Source: Pyrenophora tritici-repentis (lineage: Eukaryota > Ascomycota > Dothideomycetes > Pleosporales > Pleosporaceae). Taken from it: a stretch of 64,000 bases of DNA. Position 1 is the stretch's first letter, and every line of letters starts with the position of its first letter. The notes below the pieces were generated by a model. It worked only from the letters and a program-made list of their open reading frames with translations. It had not been told where the DNA came from and ran no database searches. The translations under genes and the position numbers were made by a program. The stretch covers positions 3,658,001 to 3,722,000 of the forward strand of contig NC_089390.1 in assembly GCF_003171515.1 (NCBI RefSeq), given 5' to 3'. This document shows positions 32,471 to 43,303 of this stretch, piece after piece.

Positions 32471-35400
32471 TTACTCTTCGGTTGGCGAGTGCTTTGTTTC
32501 ATATGCGGTCTTTGCCGTGCTTGTCAAAGCTTCTAGTTCTCCGCTGGTCTCGCACATGGATCGGAAAGAGCCATCTGCTATGCGGATGAGGTCGTACGGG
32601 TGGCCGTATTCCAGAATCTCGCCCTTATCCAAGACGAGAACCTTGTCGTAGTCGATGATTGTTTGGAGACGATGCGCTATCGTAATGGTCGTGTTCTTGA
32701 TCTGACGGATAGTTTCTTGAATCTTGGCGTCGGTGGCGTAGTCGATGGAAGCGGTGGCTTCATCCATGAGCAAGACCTTGGGGGCCTTGAGGAGGGCTCG
32801 TGCGAGGCAGAGAAGTTGTCGTTGACCTTGCGACAGGTTGGATCCCGATTCGGAGACTGGCGAGTTGAGGTTCTTGAATGGGTTCTTGTTGTCCGTCTCC
32901 ATCGCTGCTGCCGCTGCTGCATCGTCACGGCCCGCGACATGCCCATTAGGCATCACTACGATAGTGTCGTCCTGTGTCTCGCCGCGGTCCCAATCGCACT
33001 TTGCCAAGATAGACCCAGGGTTTGTCGTTGCAGCTGAGTAGCTTGAGTTCACTTCGGTCGTCACGGCGCCCGTTGGAGGAATAGGAATCTCGATAGCGCG
33101 ACGTGGGGTAGCTTCTTCCGTGGGTGTAGCGATACCAGATGTCGGCCGGGATAGAGTCGAGATAAGGTTGACCTCACGGAGCGCAGTATATATCTCCTCA
33201 TCTGTGAAGATGGAAAAGGGATCGAGGTTGCTTCGAATAGTGCCCGTGAATAGTGTCGGATCTGGAAGTGTTAGTAGCTGCTCGTGTATAGGATGCGGAA
33301 AGTATGCTTACCTTGCGGTACCATAACCACATTCTCCCGCAGATCATGGAGGCCGATCAAACCAATGTCGATATCGTCGATCAAAATCTTGCCCTGTTCG
33401 GCCTCTAGAGCTCGGAACAATGCAAGCGCCATTGAACTCTTGCCCGCACCTGTTCTTCCAACGACACCCACTTTCTCTCCGGGTAGAATCTTGAACGTCA
33501 GGTGCTTCAGTACGAGATCGAAATCGGCCCTGTATCGCGTGCTGTAGTTGATAAACTCCACCGACCCCTTACTCGGCCAGTTGGAGGGCGGCCGGTTTGC
33601 AGGGATGACAGATGGTGCTTCCTGGTCGACATCGAGATACTCCTTAACACGCTCGACAGAGTTCATATTTTGCTCGTTGGCAGAGTAGAGTCGGACAAAC
33701 CACAAAACGTTCTCGGTAAAAGTGACAGCGTAAGTTAGTGCAAGACCAGCGGCGCCTGCATCGATGCGTCCAACGCTTAGCACAACGAAAGCTCCAGAAA
33801 AGAATGCTACCATAGCGCCAACAACATCTACTCGGAAGGCGAGCCACCTGTTAGCTGCCCAAAGGTAGATGAAGGGCCGATGTTGGGTGTTGATCTTGTT
33901 CAAGTTCTCGCGAATGAAGCGTCGCTCGTCGCCATAGGCTCGGATAGTTGTCATACCGGACAGTGTTTCGCCAAACTGTTGATACAATGGGCTTCGGTGG
34001 ACAGACTCCAAGCGCTTGAGGTCGCGCGAGGAGTTGATGTAGAAGCGGCCGATGAGGAAGTAGATGATGGATATGAAAAAGGCGGCAATTAAAAATTCAG
34101 GTGTAATGACCGAGATAAGAATAACGATCGTAATAATGGAGGCGAAGCAGTGGACGACACCTATGGCGACCGGTGCTACTTCCTGGTCAACAGCCTCGAT
34201 ATCCTTGGAGAACCGGTTCATGAGCTGACCGAGAGGGGTTTGATCGAAGAAGCGGAATTTGGCATGCGTAACTTTCTGGATGAGCCTCTCATGCACGCGT
34301 CGGGATGCGGCAAGGGATCCTCCGAAAAGGAAGCCTTCTCGTAGGAAAGTAATCAACATGAAGATCAGTCCAAGCACAGCGTATACGACAAGGAAGTAGA
34401 CCGAGTTGACGTCCGATTCAGAAGCTCCAAAGGTCGTTTGCATGGGGCTGTAAGAAAATGACTGTTGTTCTTGTTGTGCAAAGAACGGGAAATTCCAGCT
34501 GCAAGTGGCGCTATTCAGGCAAGTTCCCATTCCGCTCAGAGTTGGAACATGCGTGACCGGAGACCGATGGTGGCTACCCATCGCAGCATAACCCTTGTCT
34601 GCGTATGCGTTTGCCCAAGTGCGAATCCACAAGTTTGTAGAGACCGACGAAATTTGCGCAGCGACGAAGGCAATGGTAGCACCAAGCCAATAGTACCATG
34701 GGCCCATAGCCCTCAGGTACATCATAATAATGCTTAGCTTGACACCGCCTTCGGCCTTTGTCTCTTCCTGTGAGTTGCTAGCTGGCATCTTTTTCTTATC
34801 CGGTTTGCCGTTGAGGGTGACATTGGCGTCTCCGTTAGTATGGTCGGCTTCGCCGTCTGTTTCTTCGTCCGAGAGAGCTTGGGAAGGAGATTTTGACGTT
34901 CCACGGGAGGCGGGCCGCGATTTGGTGAGGTCCTCCGAGAGTTTTCCAGATTTGATGACTTCGTCTGCTGTACCTTGCGCGACAATCCGCCCGTTTTCGA
35001 GTGCCACCACAAACTCAGCGTGTGGCAAGCAAAGGCTGACATTGTGCGTGACCAAGATGCAAGTGCGATTAGCCATGAGAGGGCCGTGGAGCGCGTATTG
35101 GAAGATCCATTTGGCGGTGTGGGCGTCAACAGCACTGAGAACATCGTCCAGAAGTACATGCCGGGCTTTGCTGTAGAGCGCACGAGCAAGCGAGATGCGT
35201 TGCTTCTGGCCTCCGGAAAGGGTCACACCCTTTTCACCTACCACTGTCTCGTCACCAGCGTCAAGAATCTCCAAATCCCTCTTCAAGGAGCATGCGTCAA
35301 TGACATCGTTGTAGCGTTTCTGGTCCCAATCACTTGCGAACACAATGTTGTCCTTGACAGTACCGTTCACCAGCCAGGCTTGTTGAGCACAGTAGGCTAT

Positions 35401-37844
35401 GCTTTCCGTGAGTCCCGTGTCAGGGTTCGGTGTCAAGTCTTCTCGGCTGGCCCCTCCGGGCAAGTAAACATCGCCCTTGAGCTTTGTCATCTCGCCAAGC
35501 AGTCCCATGAGCAGTGAAGTCTTTCCGCAACCAGTAGGTCCCACCACGACGTTCAGTTTGCCGACGTGGAAATTCAGGTTCAGGTCCATGAGTTTGAACG
35601 CGTCTGCAGCTGCTTGGTCGGCCATGTCGGTACCACCCCAGCTGAATGTACCATTTTCGAATCCAATGATGGGCTCGCCGTCTTCATCCTTCTTCTCGGT
35701 GACAAGTTGCGAGTATTTGTCTGTTTCGGGCTCCAATAGATACTCCTCAATACGGTCGACGGACACTTTCGATTCTTGGACGTGCGCGACCATATCGGCA
35801 AGCTGGTCCAGAGGGATTCGAAGAATCTGAAAGAGTGAAAGAGCAGTGAAGGCGACAGATGGGATCAGAGCTTTGTGCTCGACATTCGTGTAGACTAAGA
35901 ATGACAGAAACGTGATCAATACAGGTGAGCCTGACCAAATAGTGGCAGCTACAGCCCACAGTATGTACCGACGACGGAGATGTTTCAGCTCAACGTAACG
36001 CTTCTCATTCACCAAACCAATGAAGCGCTGCTCCCAGGCGAAGAACTTGATAATCCGGATGTTGGTTAGGACCTCGTTGGTCGTATGGATACGCGCATCG
36101 GTAGCAGCAAGGATAAGCTTCTGGATCTTGGAAAACTGTCCCGCGACATACATGTTGATCGGGAGTAGAAAGATCATAGTCCCAATACCAGCAATTGAGC
36201 TATACCCCAAGATGCGGTAAAGTAGGTAAACGGCTACGACGACTTGAACTGGAGTGTTCGCCCACAGGAAATGTAGATAAGCGCAGATCTCGCTGACCTT
36301 GAAGGCATCCACAGCCATGAGGTTGATGATGGCGCCGGTGGTGACCTGAGCATCCGATGCTGGTTTCGCTTCTTCTCCGTCTTTGGCCGTGGTGGCAGCC
36401 TTCTTCTTCTTCTTCCCAAAGTTCAAAAAGCGCTTCAATCCTTTGGGCTCGTCTTCCTGCTCCTGTTTTTTCTTTTCTTCGCCCAATACCTTGTCGGTCG
36501 TAGCCGCTGCTCTACGCTTGAGTGCCTTTGCGTAGATTTCGCCAATGATGACAGCGCGTAGTCGAATGCAGATCTTGCGACCAAGCCAGAGGGCCTGGCC
36601 GTCGGCCAGTGCGGATAAACTACCAGAGACGAAGAGTAAAATGACGTAGAACCAGGCAGCATTTGCAGGTGTAAGGTCGGGCTTCTCAACGTACTCGAGA
36701 ATAACTTTGAGGAGCAGCGTCGGTGCAAAAGTAAGGAAGCCGGACATGGCAGCCCATCCTGCTTGAATAAGTAGGCCGCGCTTGAAATGCTTGAGCAAGT
36801 GGTAGGCTAGGCTCGATGTCTTCTTGACCTGGCGGTAGTTCGCAATGACGGCTGCAGCCTTGTCTTTTGCAGGCAGGTTCCAAACATCGGTAAGCTCATA
36901 TGTCTTCATGTATCCCGTCCAGACGATAGGATCCACCCAGCTGAACGTGGCGAGCGAGAAGACACTTGCGACAGGTTCACGGGCTGGTGCAATATCCCCT
37001 TCATATTCCAATTCTACTGCCTTGTTACCCTTCCTAGAGCATAGCGAGATGAGAAACAGTAGTGAAACGAGAGCGAAGTCGCCGATCATAAGCTTCTGGT
37101 GTATGTGCGAGCGAGGGTGTATGATGGCCGATCGAAACAGCAGGACGCTGAAGAGCCACTGGAAGCCGTAGATGAAGGCAGTGTGATACCATAGCATGGG
37201 GAAAGAAAATCTACTTGTGCTAGAGAAGAGCAGGCGTAGTGAGGCCAGGGTGGCGATGTAGGCCCATACGGCGACACTAGCAATAGCCGCGATTCTTCCA
37301 TGACGGCCCCAGACGTTGGTGATGAGGATGGCGACATGGAGCCCTAGCTGGGCCAATACCGCGACTTCCTCGAGTATCACGACCGTAAGCTCCCCGCGGG
37401 GCTTGTTCACAGCGATTGTGGACAGTGTGTTTGTGGCGTGGAGGGCGAGATTTTCATTATGATGGATTACGTCGTCGGCATCGTCGTCGTTTGCATCGCC
37501 ATTGTAGCGAGGGCTCCGGAAAGACCAGATATTGGCCGGGTCATCGAGGGCGCTGTAGGCGTGGTAGTATCTTGATGTTGCGGCGGCCAAGTAGAGCTGG
37601 ACGAGCAGGTAAAGGACGGAGATGCCGCATACGATAAGAGGGAGTAATGTTTGGAGATAGCTGTAGCGGGTCAGTGACTCAGTTCGGCTTGTTTGTGGTG
37701 GCGCATGGCTGGCAGGGCTGCAACGGCATCTAAGACGGGCGTGTCGCATGGCTGCGCATGGCTGAAAAGAAGCACATACTCTTGCTCAAAACATGTGGAA
37801 AAGTCGTCTCTGCGCCAGAACGGAGCTTTGCAGTGGGCAAACAT
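32471..37844 (-). CDS. ABCC-family ABC transporter (Ybt1/Vmr1/Bpt1-like)
   Basis: Full-length MRP-type exporter, probably vacuolar or plasma membrane, for conjugated organic anions or drugs. Three exons, read downwards: 37844-37780, 37660-33312 and 33261-32471; introns 119 and 50 nt; about 1734 aa. Exon 1 gives MFAHCKAPFWRRDDFSTCFEQ, the usual ABCC N-terminus. A TMD0 of several helices precedes TMD1-NBD1-TMD2-NBD2. NBD1 has GPTGCGKTSLLMG, LSGGQKQRISLARAL and HVLLDDVLSAVD, with Asp in place of the catalytic Glu, the normal degenerate ABCC site. NBD2 has GRTGAGKSSMALALF, LSQGQRQLLCLARALL and VLLMDEATASID, so it is competent. NBD2 carries an unusual insert of roughly 85 residues between LREVNLI and the LSQGQ signature. 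TMD2 also has a long extracellular loop (HRSPVTHVPTLSGMG). Confidence 0.92.
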
Positions 37845-40576
37845 GATGCGCACAGTTGTACACAATCTGCCGTGACCTGTCGTGGTGTTTGATTGCCCCC
37901 AGCACTCGCGCTCGTTATTGATGGGAGTCGAAGCGCATTGGAATCGGCAAGAGCGACTGAGGAAAAAGTACTGTGCCGGGCCCGAGTAAACAAACAACGG
38001 GCAAGGACGTTGGAGCTCCGGAGTCCGGGATCCGGGATTTGGTGTTTTGCGTACAGTAAGGAAGATGCTGCTTGACTTGCCCGTGCTAGTCGCCGCAAGA
38101 GCCTTCAATGTTTCCAGATGCCCTGTGCACTGACCTTCACACGCGCAGACGGGAGTAGAGGTGTGATGTAATCAGAAGTAGATCCGACGTACTACCGAGG
38201 CACAATCCCATCAGATAAGGAGGGCCTTTAGATAGGACGGCACACAACGTCCCCGCAGTACGACGTATAGGTATAACTACCGTTACCACTGCGACTGTAT
38301 CGACTGGACAATCTGCTGCGACTGCGACTGCGACTGCGACTGCGACTGCGACTGCGACTGCGGGCTGAGTGCTTGACTCATGAAGGCGCTTTCGTCGACG
38401 TCGTGCGGAAAAGGGCGAAAGGGCGCATCCGGGGTGGGCTTGTCACAGGACCGGCCTTTTGTACTCTCAGTGTCCTCGCTCACTCCTCTGCACCTCCACC
38501 TCCACCTTCACACGACCATGTCCTGCTCCTGCTCCTGCTCCATTTGTTTGTCAGGTGCCGTAGAATCCCTGGCTTCAGGCCTTCAGGCCCTCCCGCAGCG
38601 CATTGAGATGGCGCAAGCCTCTGATTTCCTGCCGCCACCTGTCCGGACAAGGTGGGCAAGTCATCCACCATTGCACTGATCTTAGCACGCTCGTAGTATC
38701 GTCGCGAGCGTCGCCGTGCAGCTGCTGTGCATGCAGCCTGCAACGCTGCGTGAGATGCTAATAGCTTGCGTGTGTGCGCTGCTGTTCTAGTCGGTGAGAG
38801 GTGTGTACCCAAATGGGTAAATGCTATCGCCGCCATCAGCGGCAAACAAAACAAATATCGCGCCTTCTTTGCTTTCTCTAGCTTGGACAACAAGGAAAGT
38901 CAATCTTACCATCCCCCTGTGTTGCTCGCATATTCTCTACCACGCCTCACTTCAACACAAACGTCCTGCAGTTGATCGAGGCGAGCCCGTTGGCAACTGC
39001 GCAAGCCTGTGTTGTATCCCTCACACAAATATTGCGCTTTTCAAAGACATAGCGACACAGGGAAACATGTCACCCAGACTATCATCATATCATGTGTCAC
39101 ATCGTTGGCTTCTGCGACTACAGGTTGTAGCAAGTGCTAGCCCTGCACGTGATGTCGGCCTAACACCCGCCGATTCGAGAATCTCATAGGCCTGGTATCC
39201 GGAACGGTAGGACCCATACTCTTGGTGACCTTCTAGGAATCCTGTGGCTGTCATGTCAACGACTGTGTGACGGGCAAATGTAGGTCTTCTACCGGTAGAT
39301 TCGTCCGACGGGTTGCAGGTGTCATTGTCGTAACAGAATTGGGTAAGAGAATCAGAGGTACCGCTAACTTAGCTGCGGAAGTCGGCGGGCTGCGCTCTTG
39401 GCCTTTTCCTCAATCCCTATTGAGAAGCTGGCACTATTAGTAGTAGTATGACTACCTAATAGAGCGCTCTCTAAGGCACAACGGTAGTGGTGGTACAGAT
39501 TCGTATTGTATTGACTAAGGAGCTATTCACACGTTCGTAGATCCGTGTTGCGTGCAGCTGCGTCCAAGCTCCCCGCTAGGACCCACCTGCACGTGTCACC
39601 AATCATGTGACTACTCCTCCGCTTGATACCACCAAGTCACTTACGGACTGTATTCTCAACAATCCCTAACTAAATAGGTGCATTCCAAGAAGGCCAAATC
39701 TCAATTTACGATGGGAGTCCACTTTCCGATGTATTCCCTTGCCGTCCCACGGTCAGCCTCCTGACCCATTCCATCCGAACTTCGACATGAGCATCTCAAC
39801 TTCAGCATCTTGTCCCACGCAAGCTACCAAACCCGCCGCCGCACACAATCTGCATGCACAACCTGCATGCCCTGACACTCGTCTTTACATTCGACGATCG
39901 ATCCAACGCCATATACGCCATATGGTCCGCACCGCCCCCATTGAAGCTGTGGGGACGTCTGACATACGCTAGCGGCATTACTGTGAATTCCAAGCGAAGA
40001 GCGCCCGTAATAAGCTATGCACATCGAATGCTGCGCCCCTCCGCCCGCCTGACATGACGGCAAACTTCATAAACGACAGCCTGAGTCAGTTAACAAGCTT
40101 TGCACGAAGTTGCCGCGGTTATGGATGGTGCGGATACACGCCTAGTGACATCGTGACAAAACGTAGTACAACCGCCTTGTTTAACTCACCCCATTTGTGG
40201 TGCGCGGCTAAACCAAACCCACCAAAATGTGTGCATGTTCTGGTAAACGGCAGCATGTCTCTGAATACCCGCGGCACCAACATGTCAGCATCTCGTATCC
40301 CACGCGTGTTTTAATGTGATCTTCTTCAGATTTTCCGTAGTGTATGGATCACCCCTTTGCAACGGCCCGAGTCTGGGGGATGTTCTGGGGCGTGTTGGCA
40401 CTGGTGGCTTACGTTTGGCATATGTTTGGAGTAATTTTCAGGCGCCGAGCGTCATTACAGCGGTTTGGGGTGGGTTGAAGGCCCTCTGATAAAGGCAAAT
40501 GTGCGGCGCATCAGTCGGCATCATCACGGCGGATCCAACAGCTATCAGCAAGGACGAGAACATGGCACTGGCACAA
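37845..40576. other. Intergenic, no recognised gene
   Basis: 2.7 kb, the largest gap in the window. It holds the ABCC promoter on the left and the oxidoreductase promoter on the right. A TGCGAC hexamer repeat lies at 38317-38362 and short CTCCTG and CACCTC repeats at about 38490-38545. Open frames are short or repeat-driven. No transposon protein, tRNA or RNA gene recognised. Confidence 0.45.
38317..38362 (+). repeat. (TGCGAC)7 hexanucleotide microsatellite
   Basis: Seven perfect copies of TGCGAC plus a partial copy. On the minus strand it reads as a Ser-Gln repeat in a spurious frame at 38283-38483. A single nearby TGCGAC-like word at about 38289 may be a remnant copy. Length polymorphism between strains would be expected. 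Confidence 0.92.
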
Positions 40577-40584
40577 TATAAAAA
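40577..40584 (+). promoter_or_regulatory. TATA box of the oxidoreductase gene
   Basis: TATAAAAA lies 58 bp upstream of the ATG at 40642, a typical core-promoter position for a strongly or conditionally expressed secreted-protein gene. Assigned on consensus and spacing. Confidence 0.6.
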
Positions 40585-40641
40585 CGAGAGGATGGTCGTG
40601 TTAGCAGATGTACGGCAATACTTTCGTTCACTACCTACACC

Positions 40642-42090
40642 ATGCCTTCTCCACTCTCTACCGTTGTGCTTCTTGCATCCCTTGTTTCTAGCGCCCTATC
40701 AGCTCCATCCCAGTATGACTTTAGCAAGATCGATCCCAGCCAGATCATTCAAAGGGATGTCGTTGTCGTTGGAGCCGGCTCCGCTGGTCTCCACGCTGCT
40801 ATCAACCTGATAGACCACAACAAAACCGTCATGGTCATCGAAATGAAGTCACGCGTGGGTGGACACTTTGAGACCGCCAGAGACCCCATCAGCGGCCGCA
40901 GTGCCGAGGCTGGTGTAGTTATCCTCCACAACGAGCCACAAGTGAAGCAATTTTTCGGCCGTTTCAACGTCCCGTTGAGGAACATTTCCCTCAACGACCT
41001 TGGTCCCAGCAGCAGGCCCGTGGACCTCAGGACCGGCCAGCTCATTCCCGCCGGAGCCATCCAACAGCCTTCTCAACAGGCTCAGGCTCAGGCATTCCAG
41101 AAATTAGCTGCTTTTCTGGCCCAGTACCCGGAGCTTGACAGGGGACTGTTCGTTAAGGAGCCCGTCGCTCCTGAGCTACTCATGCCCATGGGTCAGTTGA
41201 TCCCGAAACTTGGCCTCGAGCCAATTGCCAACACCCTAGCTGGACTTGTTTCGAACAACGGCGATTTCCTCAACACCCCAGTCATTCAGGTTACTCGTAT
41301 AGTCGGTCTGAGCCTTCTCCAGACCATTGCCGGCGGTAGCTTCCTCACCAGCGCAAAGAATGACAACAGCGAGCTTACGGACAAGGCTGGCGCAGAGTTG
41401 GCTGCTAAGAAGAGTTTGCTTCTCAGCTCAAAGGTCGTTCACACCAGGCGCCAAAAGCATGGTGTCCAGCTTGTTGTCCAGACCCCCAACGGTATCAAGT
41501 ACATCTGCGCCAAGAAGCTCCTCATGGCCGTCCCTCCGCGTGTCGAGGCTCTCCAGGCCTTCGATCTCCGCCAGAATGAGAAGGACATCTTCAACAAGCT
41601 CATCGCTACCGGTTACTACGCGGCCATCCTCAACAATACCGGTCTCCCGGCTGGCCAGAGTTACGCCAACGTCTCACCTGAGAAGCCTTACGGTATCCCT
41701 GATCTCCCTACTACCTTTACGATCAGCGCCAACCCCATCCCCGGCACTTTTACCGCTTTTTACGGCACGTCTGCCAGTAGGTCTGCCTACGCCGTCTCTG
41801 ACGACTATGTCAAGAGCCAGATGATCGCCAGCATCAAGAAGCTCCAGGCCGCCAACCCGCAGACAGCCAACCAGACGCAGCCTGATTTCTTTTACTATAC
41901 CGCACACCCTCCTTACGCGATCCAGGCCAAGCCGGAAGACATTCAGGCGGGCATCTACAGGAAAATGTATGACCTTCAGGGACAGGACAGCTGCTTCTGG
42001 ACCGGTGCTGCATTCAGGGCCGAGGACAGCAGCAATATCTGGCGCTTCAACTTGGAGGTTGTCCTCCCAGCGCTGCTCAAGTCGCTCTAG
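40642..42090 (+). CDS. Secreted FAD-dependent oxidoreductase (flavin amine oxidase-like)
   Basis: Single-exon gene of 482 aa. A signal peptide (MPSPLSTVVLLASLVSSALS) precedes the mature protein. The FAD-binding dinucleotide fold starts near residue 38: VVVVGAGSAGLHAAINL, then the acidic end of beta-2 in VMVIEMKSRVGGHFET, which resembles amine-oxidase-type flavoproteins and beta-cyclopiazonate dehydrogenase-like proteins. A second strand motif (LLMAVPPRVEAL) and a C-terminal FWTGAAFRAEDSSNIWRF segment, where these enzymes contact FAD, are present. Several N-glycosylation sequons support secretion. The substrate is unknown; no secondary-metabolite cluster genes are adjacent, so naming it after cyclopiazonic acid synthesis would be unsafe. 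Its stop is 126 bp from the stop of NDUFA12 on the other strand. Confidence 0.88.
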   Translation: MPSPLSTVVLLASLVSSALSAPSQYDFSKIDPSQIIQRDVVVVGAGSAGLHAAINLIDHNKTVMVIEMKSRVGGHFETARDPISGRSAEAGVVILHNEPQVKQFFGRFNVPLRNISLNDLGPSSRPVDLRTGQLIPAGAIQQPSQQAQAQAFQKLAAFLAQYPELDRGLFVKEPVAPELLMPMGQLIPKLGLEPIANTLAGLVSNNGDFLNTPVIQVTRIVGLSLLQTIAGGSFLTSAKNDNSELTDKAGAELAAKKSLLLSSKVVHTRRQKHGVQLVVQTPNGIKYICAKKLLMAVPPRVEALQAFDLRQNEKDIFNKLIATGYYAAILNNTGLPAGQSYANVSPEKPYGIPDLPTTFTISANPIPGTFTAFYGTSASRSAYAVSDDYVKSQMIASIKKLQAANPQTANQTQPDFFYYTAHPPYAIQAKPEDIQAGIYRKMYDLQGQDSCFWTGAAFRAEDSSNIWRFNLEVVLPALLKSL

Positions 42091-42216
42091 AGTAGGCAGA
42101 AGGGAGGTTCAAGATGAAACGTGGGATGAAGTAACACACAGCCGAGCAAACTGGGACACCATTCGATTCTCTACTCTGATATTTACACATAATTCTTTAG
42201 AACAAAGACATTCTTT

Positions 42217-43065
42217 TCATTGTCTAGCTTTTGCCACTGGTGTCCATGCCGAATACTTGCTCTTGACGCTGTTCTGTAGTTAGAATACGTACTGTTACAA
42301 ACTTCACATGAGTTCAATAGGGTTCTTTGCGCATACGTGTTGTAGGGCTTGTATCCGGAACGGCTCCACGTGAGCGTCGGCCTGTGTTCCTTTGGCTCCC
42401 AAACGCGCACCTGGCGCTGCAGAAGCTTGTCCGCGGCGGGCGACTTGTCCACCATGTATGACATCCAAGCGTGCCTGGAAATGAATAGTCAGATCGTGCA
42501 TGTCCCAATCTGTCCGATTCAGGGGAGGTAGCGTACCATCCAGGTTCAATCTGGGAGCTGCAAATCAACCCGTCAGCAAGGAATTCTTTTCTCCCAGCCC
42601 CAAGGAACAACCTACGGGTCGAACTCATGGTCCTTGTAGTCAACCCAGCGGGTTCGCACTACCGTCTGTCAGATTCGCGCACGCTGGACGGTCTTTTTAC
42701 GACCCGGTAGATGCTCTCTTACGGGGAAGCTCCTCCTCTAGGTTTTCAAAGTACTTGTTGCCGTACTTGTCCATACCGATCAGAGTTCCGGCTTTGGTAT
42801 CACCTGTATCTCGTGAGCCCACTTGCCCCCTCTCTATCGCATCAATTCCAGCATACCGATGTTCTAAACGTGCGGGCGACTCGGATCAGTTTCTCTGCGA
42901 TACGCGGTGAAGGAATTGGGTGAACGTACCGCCATTTGGTGGGCATATTCCTGGGGAAAGCTGGTTAGCACTGCGGGGCCATCTAATTCTCTAGCTGTAA
43001 CTGCGGCAACTCACTTTGATACCGATGCGGCGCAGGTTGCGCAGAGTTCTCATGAGTGTCGACAT
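42217..43065 (-). CDS. NDUFA12: NADH:ubiquinone oxidoreductase subunit NDUFA12 (B17.2)
   Basis: Accessory subunit of mitochondrial complex I. The gene has eight exons, read downwards: 43065-43015, 42950-42930, 42863-42857, 42803-42723, 42658-42616, 42557-42537, 42474-42337 and 42268-42217, giving 137 aa. Three exons are tiny: 21, 7 and 21 nt. All seven introns (53-69 nt) are GT-AG, and the phases close exactly. The protein starts MSTLMRTLRNLRRIGIK and EYAHQMA; the 7-nt exon then supplies Asn, Ile and the first base of Gly. Next come GTLIGMDKYGNKYFENL, RTRWVDYKDHEFDP, SQIEPGWHAWMSYMVDK, GYKPYNTT and KYSAWTPVAKARQ. These match NDUFA12 throughout (GDKYGNKYYE, W-H-W-L-H, PYSTT, W-P). Because the exons are short, ORF-based scans miss it. 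It is divergent from PGS1 by 238 bp. Confidence 0.93.
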
Positions 43066-43303
43066 TGTGGCGATGATTGTTTGTTCTTGCGACCGGCGTG
43101 CTTGCTTACTTCGGAGGTTGTGTGTCGCTGGGGAACGCGCGATTGACGGCTGCCAAGACATAATATCACGCTTTCCCTTATGCTGTGCTAGTGCGCTGTC
43201 TATCCTTGTCGCCTGAAGATGTGTGTCGGGTGCATCAACATTGAAAACTTTCGGACCACCGCACTGTGCAAGTCTATCGCGCTCACAGACCAGTCTACAC
43301 GTC
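43066..43303. promoter_or_regulatory. Bidirectional promoter NDUFA12 / PGS1
   Basis: Only 238 bp separate the two divergent start codons, so both 5' UTRs and core promoters must share it. Both products are mitochondrial. No TATA element is obvious. Co-regulation is an inference. Confidence 0.6.

Noticed and set aside
38283..38483. Ser-Gln repeat ORF on the minus strand
   Set aside because: Produced by the TGCGAC microsatellite, without flanking coding sequence.
40642..42090. Naming the oxidoreductase beta-cyclopiazonate dehydrogenase
   Set aside because: Similarity is at the level of the flavin fold; there is no PKS-NRPS or prenyltransferase gene nearby to support that pathway.
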